From an uncultured Clostridia bacterium (lineage in GTDB: Bacteria > Bacillota_A > Clostridia > TANB77 > CAG-508), in assembly GCA_947625985.1 (NCBI GenBank), contig CANQQF010000004.1:25002-89001 (forward strand): a stretch of DNA of 64,000 nucleotides, read 5' to 3'. The notes under the pieces were generated by a model. The model was not told where the DNA came from and did not search any database. It saw only the letters and a list, made by a program, of their open reading frames with translations. The stretch's first letter is position 1; each line of letters opens with the position of its first letter. Of this stretch, positions 1 through 8,991 are shown piece after piece. Made by a program: the position numbers and the translations under genes.

Positions 1-375
1 CCAGTAATTGGTAATGGAGATGTCATTGATGAAAAAACAGCACAACATATGCTTGAATATACAGGTGTAGATGCAATAATGATAGGAAGAGGAGCTTTAG
101 GTAATCCATGGATATTTAAAAGAATAAATCATTATTTAAAAACAGGTGAAATTTTACCTGAAGTTACAATTCAAGAAAAATGGAAAGTAATAAAAGAACA
201 CATTGAGCTAACTGTTCAAATAAAAGGAGAAAATGCACTAAAAGAATTAAGAAAACATATTGCTTGGTATACAAAAAATTTAAGAAATTCTAGTGAATTT
301 AGAAATTCAATTAATAAAATTGAAAGTAAAGATGAATTGTTAAAAAAAGTTGATGAATATTTTGTAAGCATATAG
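1..375 (+). CDS. dusB: tRNA-dihydrouridine synthase, C-terminal part (5' end outside window)
   Basis: The reading frame is open from base 1 and ends at 375, so only the last 124 residues are seen. The piece begins with PVIGNGD and contains GRGALGNPW. This is the flavin phosphate-binding end of the TIM barrel of DusB/YhdG-type enzymes, which reduce uridine in tRNA with FMN and NAD(P)H. It is followed by the helical tRNA-binding domain with the RKHIAWYTK segment typical of the family. A strong hairpin with a T-run follows directly, so this gene ends a transcription unit. In many Firmicutes dusB lies near other translation genes; here its upstream neighbours are not visible. Family assignment is firm; the choice of DusB over other bacterial Dus paralogues rests on these two motifs. 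Confidence 0.92.
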   Translation, partial: PVIGNGDVIDEKTAQHMLEYTGVDAIMIGRGALGNPWIFKRINHYLKTGEILPEVTIQEKWKVIKEHIELTVQIKGENALKELRKHIAWYTKNLRNSSEFRNSINKIESKDELLKKVDEYFVSI

Positions 376-380
376 AATAA

Positions 381-410
381 AGATGTTACGAGGATGTAAC
401 ATCTTTTTTT
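381..410 (+). terminator. intrinsic terminator of dusB
   Basis: A 9-bp perfect stem (AGATGTTAC, 381-389, with its complement at 396-404) closes a 6-nt loop and runs into a T-tract. It lies only a few bases after the dusB stop. Confidence 0.85.
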
Positions 411-424
411 GATAGGAGGACAAA

Positions 425-1015
425 ATGAAAAAACACATAATATTTTTAGGAATTTTTATATTAATAATATTTTTTGCTTTTGGAATTAAAAGTATTTTTT
501 TTGGAAATAATAATATCAATCAAGATGATGTAAAAGATATTTTTAATATTAATGAATATAGTGCAGAGATAGATGTAACAGTAGTAAGTAATAAAAATGA
601 AAATAAATATAAAATAAAACAACAATATATAAAAAATAACGATAAATCAATTCAAGAACTGTTAGAACCTAATAATTTAAAAGGGATAAAAATTACAAGG
701 CAAGGAACAAATATAACAATAGAAAATACAGAATTAAACTTAAATAAAATATTCGAAAATTATAATGGTTTTACACATAATGATATGGACTTAGAATGTT
801 TTATAGAAGAGTTTGAAAAAGATAATAAAAATAATATGTACGAAAATGGAGAACAAATAGTTTTAGAAACAGAATCAAAAAATAATAATAAATATTTAAA
901 GACAAAAAAACTATATATCAACAAAGAAACTGGAAAACCAATAAATATGGAAATAAGTGACGATAACAAAAATATAACAGTTTACATAGTATATAATAAA
1001 GTGGATATAAAATAA
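425..1015 (+). CDS. membrane-anchored GerS/LolA-like protein
   Basis: This 196-residue protein has a short positive N-terminus and one hydrophobic segment (about residues 4-22) with no lipobox cysteine. It is therefore probably tethered to the membrane with the rest outside. The exported part is a beta-rich domain ending in [15 protein letters not shown]. That pattern of amphipathic strands with a terminal 'stored as substrate for later strands' layout resembles the LolA-like fold of clostridial germination lipoproteins of the GerS type. In C. difficile GerS partners CwlD in making the cortex lactam; this is family knowledge, not shown here. A good Shine-Dalgarno site (AGGAGG) precedes the ATG. 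The gene lies just upstream of the mazF toxin gene. The GerS relationship is suggestive only; a generic outer-membrane-lipoprotein-sorting-like protein is the alternative. Confidence 0.55.
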   Translation: MKKHIIFLGIFILIIFFAFGIKSIFFGNNNINQDDVKDIFNINEYSAEIDVTVVSNKNENKYKIKQQYIKNNDKSIQELLEPNNLKGIKITRQGTNITIENTELNLNKIFENYNGFTHNDMDLECFIEEFEKDNKNNMYENGEQIVLETESKNNNKYLKTKKLYINKETGKPINMEISDDNKNITVYIVYNKVDIK

Positions 1016-1056
1016 TATCTACTTAAACTTAGAAATATTAGTTACAATAGTTAATC

Positions 1057-1071
1057 TTGATAATCTATCAA
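1057..1071. promoter_or_regulatory. inverted repeat ahead of mazF
   Basis: TTGATA and TATCAA are separated by three bases, a few nucleotides before the mazF ribosome site. It could be an operator for the MazF system or a small RNA hairpin. The sequence alone does not decide. Confidence 0.3.
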
Positions 1072-1088
1072 TATTAGGAGTGAAGAAA

Positions 1089-1439
1089 ATGCAAATAAAA
1101 AGAGGAGATATGTTTTATGCTGATTTAAGTCCAGTAGTTGGTTCAGAGCAAGGTGGGATACGTCCAGTTTTAATTATACAAAATGACATGGGGAATAAAT
1201 ATAGTCCTACTGTAATAGCTGCTGCAATAACTTCACAAATGAATAAAACAGGGTTACCTACACATATTAATATTGATTCAGAATCATGTGGGTTAAAAAG
1301 TAATTCAGTTGTGTTGGCAGAACAAATTAGAACAATTGATAAAAGCAGGCTAAAAGAAAAAATAGGACATATAGAAGATGAAAAGATAATAGATAAAGTT
1401 AATAATGCATTAGGAGTTAGTTTTGGTTTAGAACAATAA
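1089..1439 (+). CDS. mazF: MazF/NdoA (PemK-family) mRNA interferase
   Basis: The 116-residue protein matches the EndoA/NdoA toxin throughout. It has the [19 protein letters not shown] start, the RPVLIIQND strand, the conserved TSQ catalytic segment and the [13 protein letters not shown] segment. Family members are ribosome-independent endoribonucleases that cut mRNA at a short specific sequence. The ATG at 1089 is chosen because AGGAG lies 8 bases before it; an in-frame GTG nine bases earlier would overlap that site. No MazE/NdoAI-type antitoxin gene is found in the 73 bases upstream or nearby, although in Bacillus and clostridia the pair is usually adjacent. The antitoxin may lie elsewhere. 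The downstream gene is convergent and separated by a bidirectional terminator. Confidence 0.93.
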   Translation: MQIKRGDMFYADLSPVVGSEQGGIRPVLIIQNDMGNKYSPTVIAAAITSQMNKTGLPTHINIDSESCGLKSNSVVLAEQIRTIDKSRLKEKIGHIEDEKIIDKVNNALGVSFGLEQ

Positions 1440-1441
1440 AG

Positions 1442-1474
1442 AAGAAGCTAGAAGTTATACTTTTAGCTTCTTTA
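1442..1474. terminator. bidirectional terminator between mazF and HD-GYP gene
   Basis: The stem AAGAAGCTA (1442-1450) pairs with 1464-1472, followed by T-rich sequence on the plus strand and T-rich sequence on the minus strand as well. It lies inside the last codons of the converging HD-GYP gene. Confidence 0.7.
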
Positions 1475-2408
1475 TTGTTTTTATTTCACTATATAAAGTA
1501 TTTATTGCTTTCTTTTTATTTTCATAAGCATTTTTATATTCTTCATGGATTTGTTCATAATTATCTATAGTTTCTTTATATCCTAATAGCATTTTAATAC
1601 CTTCTAGATAGTAATCTTTGTCTTTTTGCTTTTTTGCTTTATCCATTTTTTCCTTATATTTATCAATTTGATCAAAACGTTTAAGTTCAGCTTTTAAATT
1701 GTCAACATAAGTTTGAGAACAATAAATTTCATATCCAATATCATCTAAAACAACTTTAAATAATGCTTTAACCATAATAGGATTAACTTTTCCCATTTTT
1801 GCATATTCGGCCATTTCTCCTAGTGCATTAGATCTAAGTAAATTAGGGTCTGGACGTGAGTTTTCAATTAAAATTTTTAAAGTATCAGAAATTCCAATAT
1901 GAGTTTTATATTGCCTTTTGCTAGTTATAGCATCATATTCATCAGCGACACGAATAATTTGACCCTCATATGGAATATCTTTTTTTACTAATCCTTTTGG
2001 ATATCCAGTTCCATTTAAAGCTTCATGATGATATATAGGACCGGCAGCATAAGGTCTTAGTTTTTCATCTTTCATACAAATATTGTAGCCAATAGTAGTA
2101 TGAGTTTTCATTATTTTATATTCTTCTTCTGTAAGTTTTCCAGGTTTTTGAAGAACTTCTGGTGGAATAAATACTTTTCCTATATCATGTAAGTATGCAC
2201 AAATAGTACAATATTCTATGAAACTTTTTTGACAATGTAAGTATTCACAAATTCTACAAGTTAAATTAGCAACATGCTCACAATGTTTTCTTGTAAAAAC
2301 ATCCAAAGAATCTAAACATTTTAATTGGTATTGCATTCTTTCATCTAGGTTATAAGCTTTTAAATTTGTTTTATCATAAAAATCAAAAGTTTGATTAACG
2401 TTAAACAT
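1455..2408 (-). CDS. HD-GYP domain protein, probable cyclic-di-GMP phosphodiesterase
   Basis: The 317-residue protein has an N-terminal helical region. Its HD-GYP domain spans about residues 35-185 and carries the key elements: EHV near the start, the metal-binding HD in YLHDIGK, the HHE triplet, GTGYP with the preceding N, and the VADEYDAIT segment. The C-terminal third is lysine- and glutamate-rich and probably coiled-coil. HD-GYP enzymes hydrolyse c-di-GMP, often to GMP. There is no receiver or other recognisable sensor domain, so its input is unknown. It stands alone on the minus strand between mazF and the divergent aspS. A GAGGT ribosome site precedes the ATG. All metal ligands seem present, so activity is likely. 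Confidence 0.88.
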   Translation of the reverse strand: MFNVNQTFDFYDKTNLKAYNLDERMQYQLKCLDSLDVFTRKHCEHVANLTCRICEYLHCQKSFIEYCTICAYLHDIGKVFIPPEVLQKPGKLTEEEYKIMKTHTTIGYNICMKDEKLRPYAAGPIYHHEALNGTGYPKGLVKKDIPYEGQIIRVADEYDAITSKRQYKTHIGISDTLKILIENSRPDPNLLRSNALGEMAEYAKMGKVNPIMVKALFKVVLDDIGYEIYCSQTYVDNLKAELKRFDQIDKYKEKMDKAKKQKDKDYYLEGIKMLLGYKETIDNYEQIHEEYKNAYENKKKAINTLYSEIKTIKKLKV

Positions 2409-2451
2409 AAATTTACCTCACTTTAATTATATAAATTAATAATAACACTAA

Positions 2452-2542
2452 TTGACAAAATCAGCAATAGTTAAATTTACTAAATAAAGGTTGAAAGCAA
2501 TTAAAAGGTTGTAGTTTTGCTACTTTTATGATATTATATAAT
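2452..2542 (+). promoter_or_regulatory. candidate promoter region of aspS
   Basis: A perfect TTGACA (2452-2457) has a weak -10 (TTTACT) 17 bases on. A perfect TATAAT also occurs at 2537-2542, 30 bases before the aspS start, without a good -35. A small GTAG/CTAC hairpin lies between. No T-box motif was recognised. Confidence 0.35.
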
Positions 2543-2571
2543 TGTTTAAAAATGTAAAATGGAGGCAAAAA

Positions 2572-4320
2572 ATGTATAGAACAAAAACTTGTGGAGAACT
2601 AACGATAAAAAATATAGAAGAAAAAGTAGAATTAGCAGGATGGATTCAAAAAATAAGAAATTTAGGTGGGATGGAGTTTATTGACTTAAGAGATGAATTT
2701 GGAATTACTCAAATAATAATAAGTGATAAAGAACTACAGGAACAAGTAAAAACGTATCCAAAAGAAAGTTGTATTCATATAGAAGGAAAAGTAGTTGAAA
2801 GAAGTAGTAAGAACTTAAAAATGCCAACAGGAGAAATAGAGGTTGTAGTAGATAAAATTGAATTACTAGGTAAGTGCCATGGAACATTACCTTTTGAAAT
2901 TAATACAGATCAAGAAGTAAGAGAAGATTTAAGATTACAATACCGTTTTTTAGATTTAAGAAATGAAAAATTACATCAAAATATTTTACTTCGTTCAAAA
3001 ATACTGAAAACATTAAGAGATAGAATGGATGAGTTAGAATTTACCGAAATTCAAACACCAATACTTGCAAATTCATCACCAGAAGGAGCTAGAGACTATC
3101 TAGTACCAAGTAGACTTAATCCAGGAGAATTTTATGCTTTACCACAAGCACCACAACAATTCAAACAATTACTAATGGTTTCTGGATTTAATAAGTATTA
3201 TCAAATAGCACCATGCTTTAGAGATGAAGATCCAAGAGCGGATAGAGCTCCAGGAGAATTTTATCAACTAGATTTTGAAATGAGTTTTGCAACTCAGGAA
3301 GATGTATTTAAGGTGATTGAAGATGTAGTTCCATATACTTTTAAAAAATTTACTGATTGGAAAGTAGATGAAGGACCATTTGTGAGAATTCCATATAAAG
3401 AAGCTATGGAGAAATATGGAATAGATAAACCAGATTTAAGAAATCCTTTAATAATTCAAGATGTTACAAAAGTATTTGAAAAATCAGATTTTAAAGCATT
3501 TGAAAATAAGACAATAAAAGCAATAATAGTACCAAATGGAGCAAGTCAAGGAAGAAAATTTTTCGATAAAATGGGAGAATTTGCAACAACTGAAGAAGTA
3601 GGAGCAAAAGGTTTAGCATGGACAAAATTTGAAGACAATGGTGAAGTAGTAGGAGGAATAGCTAAGTTTATTACGCCAGATATAAAAGAGATGTTAAAGA
3701 AAGAATATAAAGTAAAAGCGAATGATTCTATTTTCTTTATAGCAGATGAATTTGAAAAAGCACAAAAAATTGCAGGACTAGTTAGAATAGAATTAGGTAA
3801 GAGATTAGATTTAATAGAGAAAGGTGTATATAAATTCTGTTTTATAGTTGACTTTCCAATGTATGAGTTAGCTGATGATGGAACAATTGACTTTAGTCAT
3901 AATCCATTCTCAATGCCACAAGGTGGATTGGAAGCGTTGAATAATCAAGATCCTTTAGATGTTCTAGCATATCAATATGATCTTGTATGTAATGGATATG
4001 AAATGGCATCAGGAGCAGTAAGAAATCATAATCCAGAAATAATGGTAAAGGCTTTTGAAATAGCAGGATATTCAGAAGATGAAGTAAAAAATAGATTTGG
4101 TGCTTTATATCATGCATTTCAATATGGAACGCCACCACATGCAGGAGCTGCACCAGGTGTAGATAGAATGATAATGCTAATAGCAGATTCACAAAATATT
4201 AGAGAAATAATAGCATTTCCTAAGAATAAAAAGGCTAGAGATTTACTTATGGGAGCACCTTCTCAAGTTTCTGAACAACAATTAAAAGATGTACATATTA
4301 ACTTAAACTTAGAAAAATAA
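2572..4320 (+). CDS. aspS: aspartyl-tRNA synthetase, bacterial type
   Basis: The 582-residue class II synthetase charges tRNA-Asp. It starts with the N-terminal OB-fold anticodon-binding domain (about 1-105), followed by the catalytic core. Motif 2 is seen as FRDEDPRADR and motif 3 as APGVDRMIML. Between them lies the bacterial GAD insertion domain (about 285-420). The ATG at 2572 has a strong GGAGG seven bases before it; an in-frame ATG 30 bases earlier has none, so the shorter form is preferred. The C-terminus keeps the FPKNKKARDLLMGAPS segment usual in AspRS. Whether it also charges tRNA-Asn cannot be told from the sequence. The P-type ATPase gene follows after 30 bases. Confidence 0.97.
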   Translation: MYRTKTCGELTIKNIEEKVELAGWIQKIRNLGGMEFIDLRDEFGITQIIISDKELQEQVKTYPKESCIHIEGKVVERSSKNLKMPTGEIEVVVDKIELLGKCHGTLPFEINTDQEVREDLRLQYRFLDLRNEKLHQNILLRSKILKTLRDRMDELEFTEIQTPILANSSPEGARDYLVPSRLNPGEFYALPQAPQQFKQLLMVSGFNKYYQIAPCFRDEDPRADRAPGEFYQLDFEMSFATQEDVFKVIEDVVPYTFKKFTDWKVDEGPFVRIPYKEAMEKYGIDKPDLRNPLIIQDVTKVFEKSDFKAFENKTIKAIIVPNGASQGRKFFDKMGEFATTEEVGAKGLAWTKFEDNGEVVGGIAKFITPDIKEMLKKEYKVKANDSIFFIADEFEKAQKIAGLVRIELGKRLDLIEKGVYKFCFIVDFPMYELADDGTIDFSHNPFSMPQGGLEALNNQDPLDVLAYQYDLVCNGYEMASGAVRNHNPEIMVKAFEIAGYSEDEVKNRFGALYHAFQYGTPPHAGAAPGVDRMIMLIADSQNIREIIAFPKNKKARDLLMGAPSQVSEQQLKDVHINLNLEK

Positions 4321-4350
4321 AAGAATACATAGATATGTAAAAGGAGAAAA

Positions 4351-6690
4351 ATGCAAAAAAATAAAATAACAGGATTAACAGATGAACAGGTAAATGAAAG
4401 AATAAAGAAAAATCAAATTAATTATGATACTACTGTACCGACAAAAAGTATAAAAAGAATACTATTTGAAAATTTTTTCACATTATTTAATTTTATAAAT
4501 TTATTTTTAGGAATAGCAATTTTTCTAGTAGGATCATATAAAAATTTAATCTTTTTGGGAGTAGTTATTATAAATACAGCAATTAGTACAATTCAAGAAA
4601 TTCATTCTAAAAGGGTTATAGATAAACTTTCAATAATGGCAAGCAAGAAAGTTGTAGTTATAAGAAATGGAAAAAAACAAGAAATTTCAATTAATGAATT
4701 AGTATTAGATGATGTAGTGGAGTTAAATACAGGCAATCAGGTTTCTACAGATAGTATTATATTAGAAGGAGATATACAAGTAAATGAATCATTTATTACA
4801 GGAGAGCCTGATACAATTTCAAAAAAGGTAGGGGACAAGTTACTATCTGGAACTTATTTAACTAGTGGAAAATGTTTGTGCAAAGTTATAAATATTGGAG
4901 AAGAAAACTATACTGCTAAAATATCTAGTGGTGCGAAATATGTAAAAAAAGTCAATTCAGAAATAATGAGAGCATTGAAGAAAATTATAAAAATCTTAAG
5001 TTTTGCAATTGTCCCAATTGGATTAGCTTTGTTTATTTCACAATTACATGTTGATAATAACACATTTCAAGATGCTGTAGTAAAAACAGTAGCAGCTGTG
5101 ATAGGTATGATACCAGAAGGATTAGTCCTATTAACAAGTACTGTTTTAGCAGTTAGTGTTATACGATTGTCTAGAGTAAAAGTTTTGGTACAAGAACTAT
5201 ATTGTATAGAAACATTAGCAAGAGTTGATACTCTTTGTTTAGATAAAACAGGTACACTAACTGAGGGAATTATGGAAGTTAAAGATTTAATTCCAATTAA
5301 TAAAGATAAAGAGGAAATAAAAAATATATTAGCAAATATAGCTAAAGCTTCGGAAGATAAAAATTCTACTATAGAAGCTATCAAGAATAAATATAAAAGA
5401 GCAAATAAGAAATTTAAGCCAATTAATAATATATCATTTTCTTCAAAAACAAAATGGTCTGGAGTGAATTTTGAAAAAGAAGGAAGTTTTATAATTGGAG
5501 CACCAGAAATTGTATTAAAAGAAAAGTTTAAAGAGAATGAAAGTATTATAGAGAAATATACAGAAGATTACAGAGTTATAGCTTTAGTTCATTCTAATGA
5601 AAAAATTGAAAGGGAGAAATTGCCCAATAAAGTGGAATTTTTAGGGCTTGTTCTGATATCAGATAGAATAAGAAAAAATGCATCTCAAACATTAAAATAT
5701 TTTTATAATCAAGGAGTAGATATAAAAATAATTTCAGGTGATAACCCTATTACTGTATCTAAAATTGCAAAACAAGTACAGGTTATAGATTCTGATAAAT
5801 ATATAGATATGTCTAAAATAAAAGATGAAAATGAAATAAATGAGATTGTAGACAAATATACGATATTTGGTAGAGTCTCACCAACACAAAAAGAACTAAT
5901 AATAAAGAGTCTTCAAAATAAAGAAAAGACAGTTGCTATGACAGGAGATGGAGTTAATGATGTTTTAGCATTAAAAGCATCAGATTGCAGTATTGCAATG
6001 GCTAATGGAAGTGATGCAACTAAATCAGTTTCGCAATTGGTATTATTAGATTCTAATTTTGATTCAATGCCAAAGATTGTTGCGGAAGGAAGAAGAACTA
6101 TAAATAATATTCAACGTTCTGCTTCACTATTTTTAGTAAAAACAATATATTCAACAATACTTGCTTTGATGTTTCTGATTTTAAGAGAAGAATACCCTTT
6201 TGTTCCAATACAATTAAGTTTTATTGGAGTTATAACAATAGGAATACCTTCATTTATCCTAGCGCTTGAACCAAACAAAGAAAAAATTAGAGGAAACTTT
6301 TTAAAGAATATAGTACAACGTGCAATACCTACAGGATTAACTGTAGTTTTAAATATACTGTCTATATCAATACTTAATAAAATGGGGATAATACCAGATC
6401 AATATACATCTAGTTTATGTGTATTAGGCACAGGAATTAGTGGTATTATATTATTGTTTACATTAACTAAAGCTAGAAAAGGTGAAGATTCACAATTACC
6501 AATATCGGTTTTTAGATTATCGCTTGCAATCATTCTGACCATATTATTTATTTTAGGAATGACATTATTTAATGGATTGTTTGGAATAGAACCAATTTTA
6601 CCAATGTTTAACCAAGTTATTAGGATTATAATAACTTCAATTATAAACTTTATAATGCTAACAATAATATTTAAAATTTTACTAAAATGA
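4351..6690 (+). CDS. P-type (type II-like) cation-transporting ATPase
   Basis: The 779-residue membrane pump carries all P-type signatures. These are the TGEP-type actuator motif (FITGEPD), the phosphorylated Asp298 in DKTGTLTE, the nucleotide-binding K/G motifs, and TGDGVNDVLALK in the hinge. The M4 motif PEGL, just before the phosphorylation domain, is that of calcium-type pumps rather than the CPx heavy-metal pumps. Six to eight hydrophobic helices are visible, with the last four at the C-terminus. The overall length and the DVLALK/SDATKSVSQ segment resemble the CtpE-like ATPases, for which calcium uptake has been reported in mycobacteria. The ion here is therefore probably Ca2+, but this is an inference. 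It follows aspS closely and precedes a transglycosylase by ten bases, suggesting co-transcription. Confidence 0.88.
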   Translation: MQKNKITGLTDEQVNERIKKNQINYDTTVPTKSIKRILFENFFTLFNFINLFLGIAIFLVGSYKNLIFLGVVIINTAISTIQEIHSKRVIDKLSIMASKKVVVIRNGKKQEISINELVLDDVVELNTGNQVSTDSIILEGDIQVNESFITGEPDTISKKVGDKLLSGTYLTSGKCLCKVINIGEENYTAKISSGAKYVKKVNSEIMRALKKIIKILSFAIVPIGLALFISQLHVDNNTFQDAVVKTVAAVIGMIPEGLVLLTSTVLAVSVIRLSRVKVLVQELYCIETLARVDTLCLDKTGTLTEGIMEVKDLIPINKDKEEIKNILANIAKASEDKNSTIEAIKNKYKRANKKFKPINNISFSSKTKWSGVNFEKEGSFIIGAPEIVLKEKFKENESIIEKYTEDYRVIALVHSNEKIEREKLPNKVEFLGLVLISDRIRKNASQTLKYFYNQGVDIKIISGDNPITVSKIAKQVQVIDSDKYIDMSKIKDENEINEIVDKYTIFGRVSPTQKELIIKSLQNKEKTVAMTGDGVNDVLALKASDCSIAMANGSDATKSVSQLVLLDSNFDSMPKIVAEGRRTINNIQRSASLFLVKTIYSTILALMFLILREEYPFVPIQLSFIGVITIGIPSFILALEPNKEKIRGNFLKNIVQRAIPTGLTVVLNILSISILNKMGIIPDQYTSSLCVLGTGISGIILLFTLTKARKGEDSQLPISVFRLSLAIILTILFILGMTLFNGLFGIEPILPMFNQVIRIIITSIINFIMLTIIFKILLK

Positions 6691-6700
6691 GGATATATAT

Positions 6701-7402
6701 ATGAAAAAATTTTTTCTAAAATTATTATTAGTTATAATTATCATAACTATTGTAATTTCTTCAATAGCACTTCTAATTGGATATAGATATTATACAAAAG
6801 CTTTAGATGAAAAACCTTTATTTGATAGGGTTAAGGAAGTAACAAGCAAAGAACGATATACTCCATTTTCAGAGTTACCTAAGGTATATGTAGATGCAGT
6901 TATAGCTACAGAAGATAGAAGGTTTTATGAACATGGAGCAGTGGACTTTATTGCGATAGGTAGAGCTTTGTATACAAATATTCGAGATAAAGAATTTGAT
7001 GAAGGAGGAAGTACTATTACACAACAAGTTGCAAAAAACGTTGTTTTCTCTCAAGAAAAGAAAGTAGAAAGGAAGTTAGGAGAAGTTTTTGCGGCATATG
7101 AACTAGAAAAGAACTATTCTAAAGACGAAATTTTTGCACTATATGTAAATTCTTCATATTTTGGTGATGGTTATTATTGTATTTATGATGCAAGTATGGG
7201 ATATTATAATAAAGAACCAAAGGATCTAGATTTAAATGAAGCTTCAATGCTTGCAGGTATTCCAAATGCACCTTCATTATATTCACCTACTGTGAATATA
7301 GATTTAGCTAAACAAAGGCAAGCACAAGTATTAGATAAAATGTTAGGAGAAAGATATATAACTAAGGAACAGGCAGAAGAAGTAAAGAAGAATTCAAAGT
7401 AA
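6701..7402 (+). CDS. mtgA: monofunctional peptidoglycan transglycosylase (GT51)
   Basis: The 233-residue protein has one N-terminal membrane helix (about residues 5-28) and a complete GT51 domain. EDRRFYEHG holds the catalytic glutamate, and GGSTITQQVAKN and the KIxE-like segment follow. There is no transpeptidase domain, so it polymerises lipid II into glycan strands without cross-linking. It ends with a small helical tail. It lies ten bases behind the ATPase gene and is closed by a terminator. The next gene, a polysaccharide deacetylase, modifies the same polymer but is transcribed separately. Family assignment is certain. The symbol mtgA follows common usage for this architecture, though firmicute naming varies. 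Confidence 0.9.
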   Translation: MKKFFLKLLLVIIIITIVISSIALLIGYRYYTKALDEKPLFDRVKEVTSKERYTPFSELPKVYVDAVIATEDRRFYEHGAVDFIAIGRALYTNIRDKEFDEGGSTITQQVAKNVVFSQEKKVERKLGEVFAAYELEKNYSKDEIFALYVNSSYFGDGYYCIYDASMGYYNKEPKDLDLNEASMLAGIPNAPSLYSPTVNIDLAKQRQAQVLDKMLGERYITKEQAEEVKKNSK

Positions 7403-7419
7403 TTAGCTAGAAATTAAGA

Positions 7420-7448
7420 AAAGCTCTCTAATTTAAGAGAGCTTTTTA
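7420..7448 (+). terminator. intrinsic terminator after mtgA
   Basis: An 8-bp perfect stem AGCTCTCT/AGAGAGCT (7422-7429 with 7436-7443) is flanked by A-T pairs and ends in a T-run. Confidence 0.88.
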
Positions 7449-7513
7449 TAAAATAAATGTGTTTATACTTATTAATATGTTTGTTTAAGAATATATTTAA
7501 ATAAGGTGATATT

Positions 7514-8299
7514 ATGAAAGTAATAGTTGTAAAAAAACATGTTTTTGAAGTTATTTTACTTATGATATTTATAATATTAATCATCATATTTTGTAGATTT
7601 TCTGAACCATCTTTTGCAATAAAATTAGAATCATCAGATTTTTTAAGTGAGGAAATAAAAGAAAAATTTGAAAACTTAGAAAAGCAAGAAGAAAAAAATG
7701 TTTACTTAACTTTTGATGATGGACCAACATTGAAATCAACACCATATATTTTAGATATTTTGAAAGAAGAAAATGTTAAAGCAAGTTTTTTTGTTATAGG
7801 GAGTCATGTTAAAGAACATCCTGAAATAACCAAAAGAGCATATGAAGAAGGCCATTTTATAGCAAATCATGGATATAGCCATAACAATTCTAAATTATAC
7901 CAAAATGATGAAAGTTTTATTGAAGAAATAAAAAAAACAGATGAAGAAATAGGGAAGGCAATAGGTATAGAAAACTACTGTTCACATGTTTTTAGATTTC
8001 CAAATGGTTATAAATCTTCAAATTATAAATTAAAGAAGAAAAATGCTACTAGACTTTTATATCAAATGGATTATACTTATATAGATTGGAATTGTTTGAA
8101 TCGTGATTCCGAAAGGAAATTTAGTAATTATCAATTATTAAATAATTTAAAGCAAACTGCAAAAAATAAGGGAACTCTAATAGTTTTAATGCATGATACA
8201 AACGATGTAAATAATACAAGTTTGATATTAAGAGATTCAATAAAATATTTAAAAAAACAAGGATATGTTTTTTATAATTTTTATAATATTATTAATTAA
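7514..8299 (+). CDS. polysaccharide deacetylase, PdaA-like
   Basis: The 261-residue protein has an N-terminal membrane anchor (about 9-30) and a NodB domain (about 68-255). The NodB motifs are TFDDGP (motif 1, metal-binding Asp), HGYSH (motif 2, two histidines), FRFPNG (motif 3) and LMHDT (motif 5). Enzymes of this family remove acetyl groups from N-acetyl sugars of peptidoglycan. Members of this size in spore-formers include PdaA, which works with CwlD in cortex muramic-lactam synthesis. A cwlD gene is present at 23.1 kb, so that role is attractive but unproven; a vegetative lysozyme-resistance role is the alternative. An AAGGTGA ribosome site precedes the ATG. Confidence 0.82.
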   Translation: MKVIVVKKHVFEVILLMIFIILIIIFCRFSEPSFAIKLESSDFLSEEIKEKFENLEKQEEKNVYLTFDDGPTLKSTPYILDILKEENVKASFFVIGSHVKEHPEITKRAYEEGHFIANHGYSHNNSKLYQNDESFIEEIKKTDEEIGKAIGIENYCSHVFRFPNGYKSSNYKLKKKNATRLLYQMDYTYIDWNCLNRDSERKFSNYQLLNNLKQTAKNKGTLIVLMHDTNDVNNTSLILRDSIKYLKKQGYVFYNFYNIIN

Positions 8300-8328
8300 A
8301 CAACACAAAACAAATTTTTGTATTAATC

Positions 8329-8357
8329 TTGACTTTATATCAGTATTTTTATATAAT
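8329..8357 (+). promoter_or_regulatory. sigma-A-type promoter of the HD-hydrolase/ruvA/rarA unit
   Basis: TTGACT (8329-8334) and TATAAT (8352-8357) are separated by exactly 17 bases and lie about 30 bases before the start at 8390. Confidence 0.75.
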
Positions 8358-8389
8358 AAAAAAAATTAATTAAAGAAATAGGAGCAAAT

Positions 8390-8944
8390 ATGGAACAAGA
8401 ATTTTTAGGATTATTACAAAGAGTAAATAGAAGTGGTATAGATGATTTAATAAAATTTATAAAGAAAACAGATTTCTTTAAAGCACCTGCTAGTACAAGA
8501 TTTCATGGAAGTAGAGAAGGGGGATTAGTAGAACATAGCTTAAAAGTTTATGAAATTTTAAAACATAAAGTAGAAAACTGCATAGAAAAAATAGAGGTAT
8601 CAGAAGAAACAATCATTTTAGTTGCACTATTGCATGATATATGTAAAGCAAATTTTTATAAAGTTGATTATAGAAATGCAAAAAATGAATTAGGAGTTTG
8701 GGAAAAGGTTCCTTATTATACGATAGATGATACAATACCATATGGGCATGGAGAAAAGTCAGTAATGATGATTACAGAATATATAAAACTTACACCAGAA
8801 GAAAAATATGCAATTAGATGGCATATGGGTTTTACAGAGCCAAAAGAACAATATACAACCATAGGAATTGCTTATACAAAATATCCATTAGCATTATTAA
8901 TGCATGAAGCTGATCTTGAAGCAACTTATTTTTATGATACTTAA
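8390..8944 (+). CDS. HD-domain phosphohydrolase of unknown substrate
   Basis: The 184-residue protein is a compact HD domain. It has the first histidine in GGLVEHSLKVYEI, the HD doublet in ALLHDICK, the later histidine in WHMGF, and a closing aspartate in HEADLEA. It lacks GYP and nuclease partner domains. Similar single-domain proteins are common in clostridia and in phages and are annotated only as hydrolases. Substrates in the wider family include nucleotides and deoxynucleotides. It has its own good promoter and precedes ruvA by 47 bases, so it may be co-transcribed with the recombination genes. That hints at, but does not show, a nucleotide-related role. Confidence 0.75.
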   Translation: MEQEFLGLLQRVNRSGIDDLIKFIKKTDFFKAPASTRFHGSREGGLVEHSLKVYEILKHKVENCIEKIEVSEETIILVALLHDICKANFYKVDYRNAKNELGVWEKVPYYTIDDTIPYGHGEKSVMMITEYIKLTPEEKYAIRWHMGFTEPKEQYTTIGIAYTKYPLALLMHEADLEATYFYDT

Positions 8945-8991
8945 TTAAAGTGAAATTAGTTTAATTTAATAATTGGAAGGAAGATAAATAA

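Noticed and set aside
2409..2571. A T-box or other riboswitch before aspS
   Set aside because: No T-box consensus or specifier stem could be found; only promoter-like sequences and a small hairpin are present.
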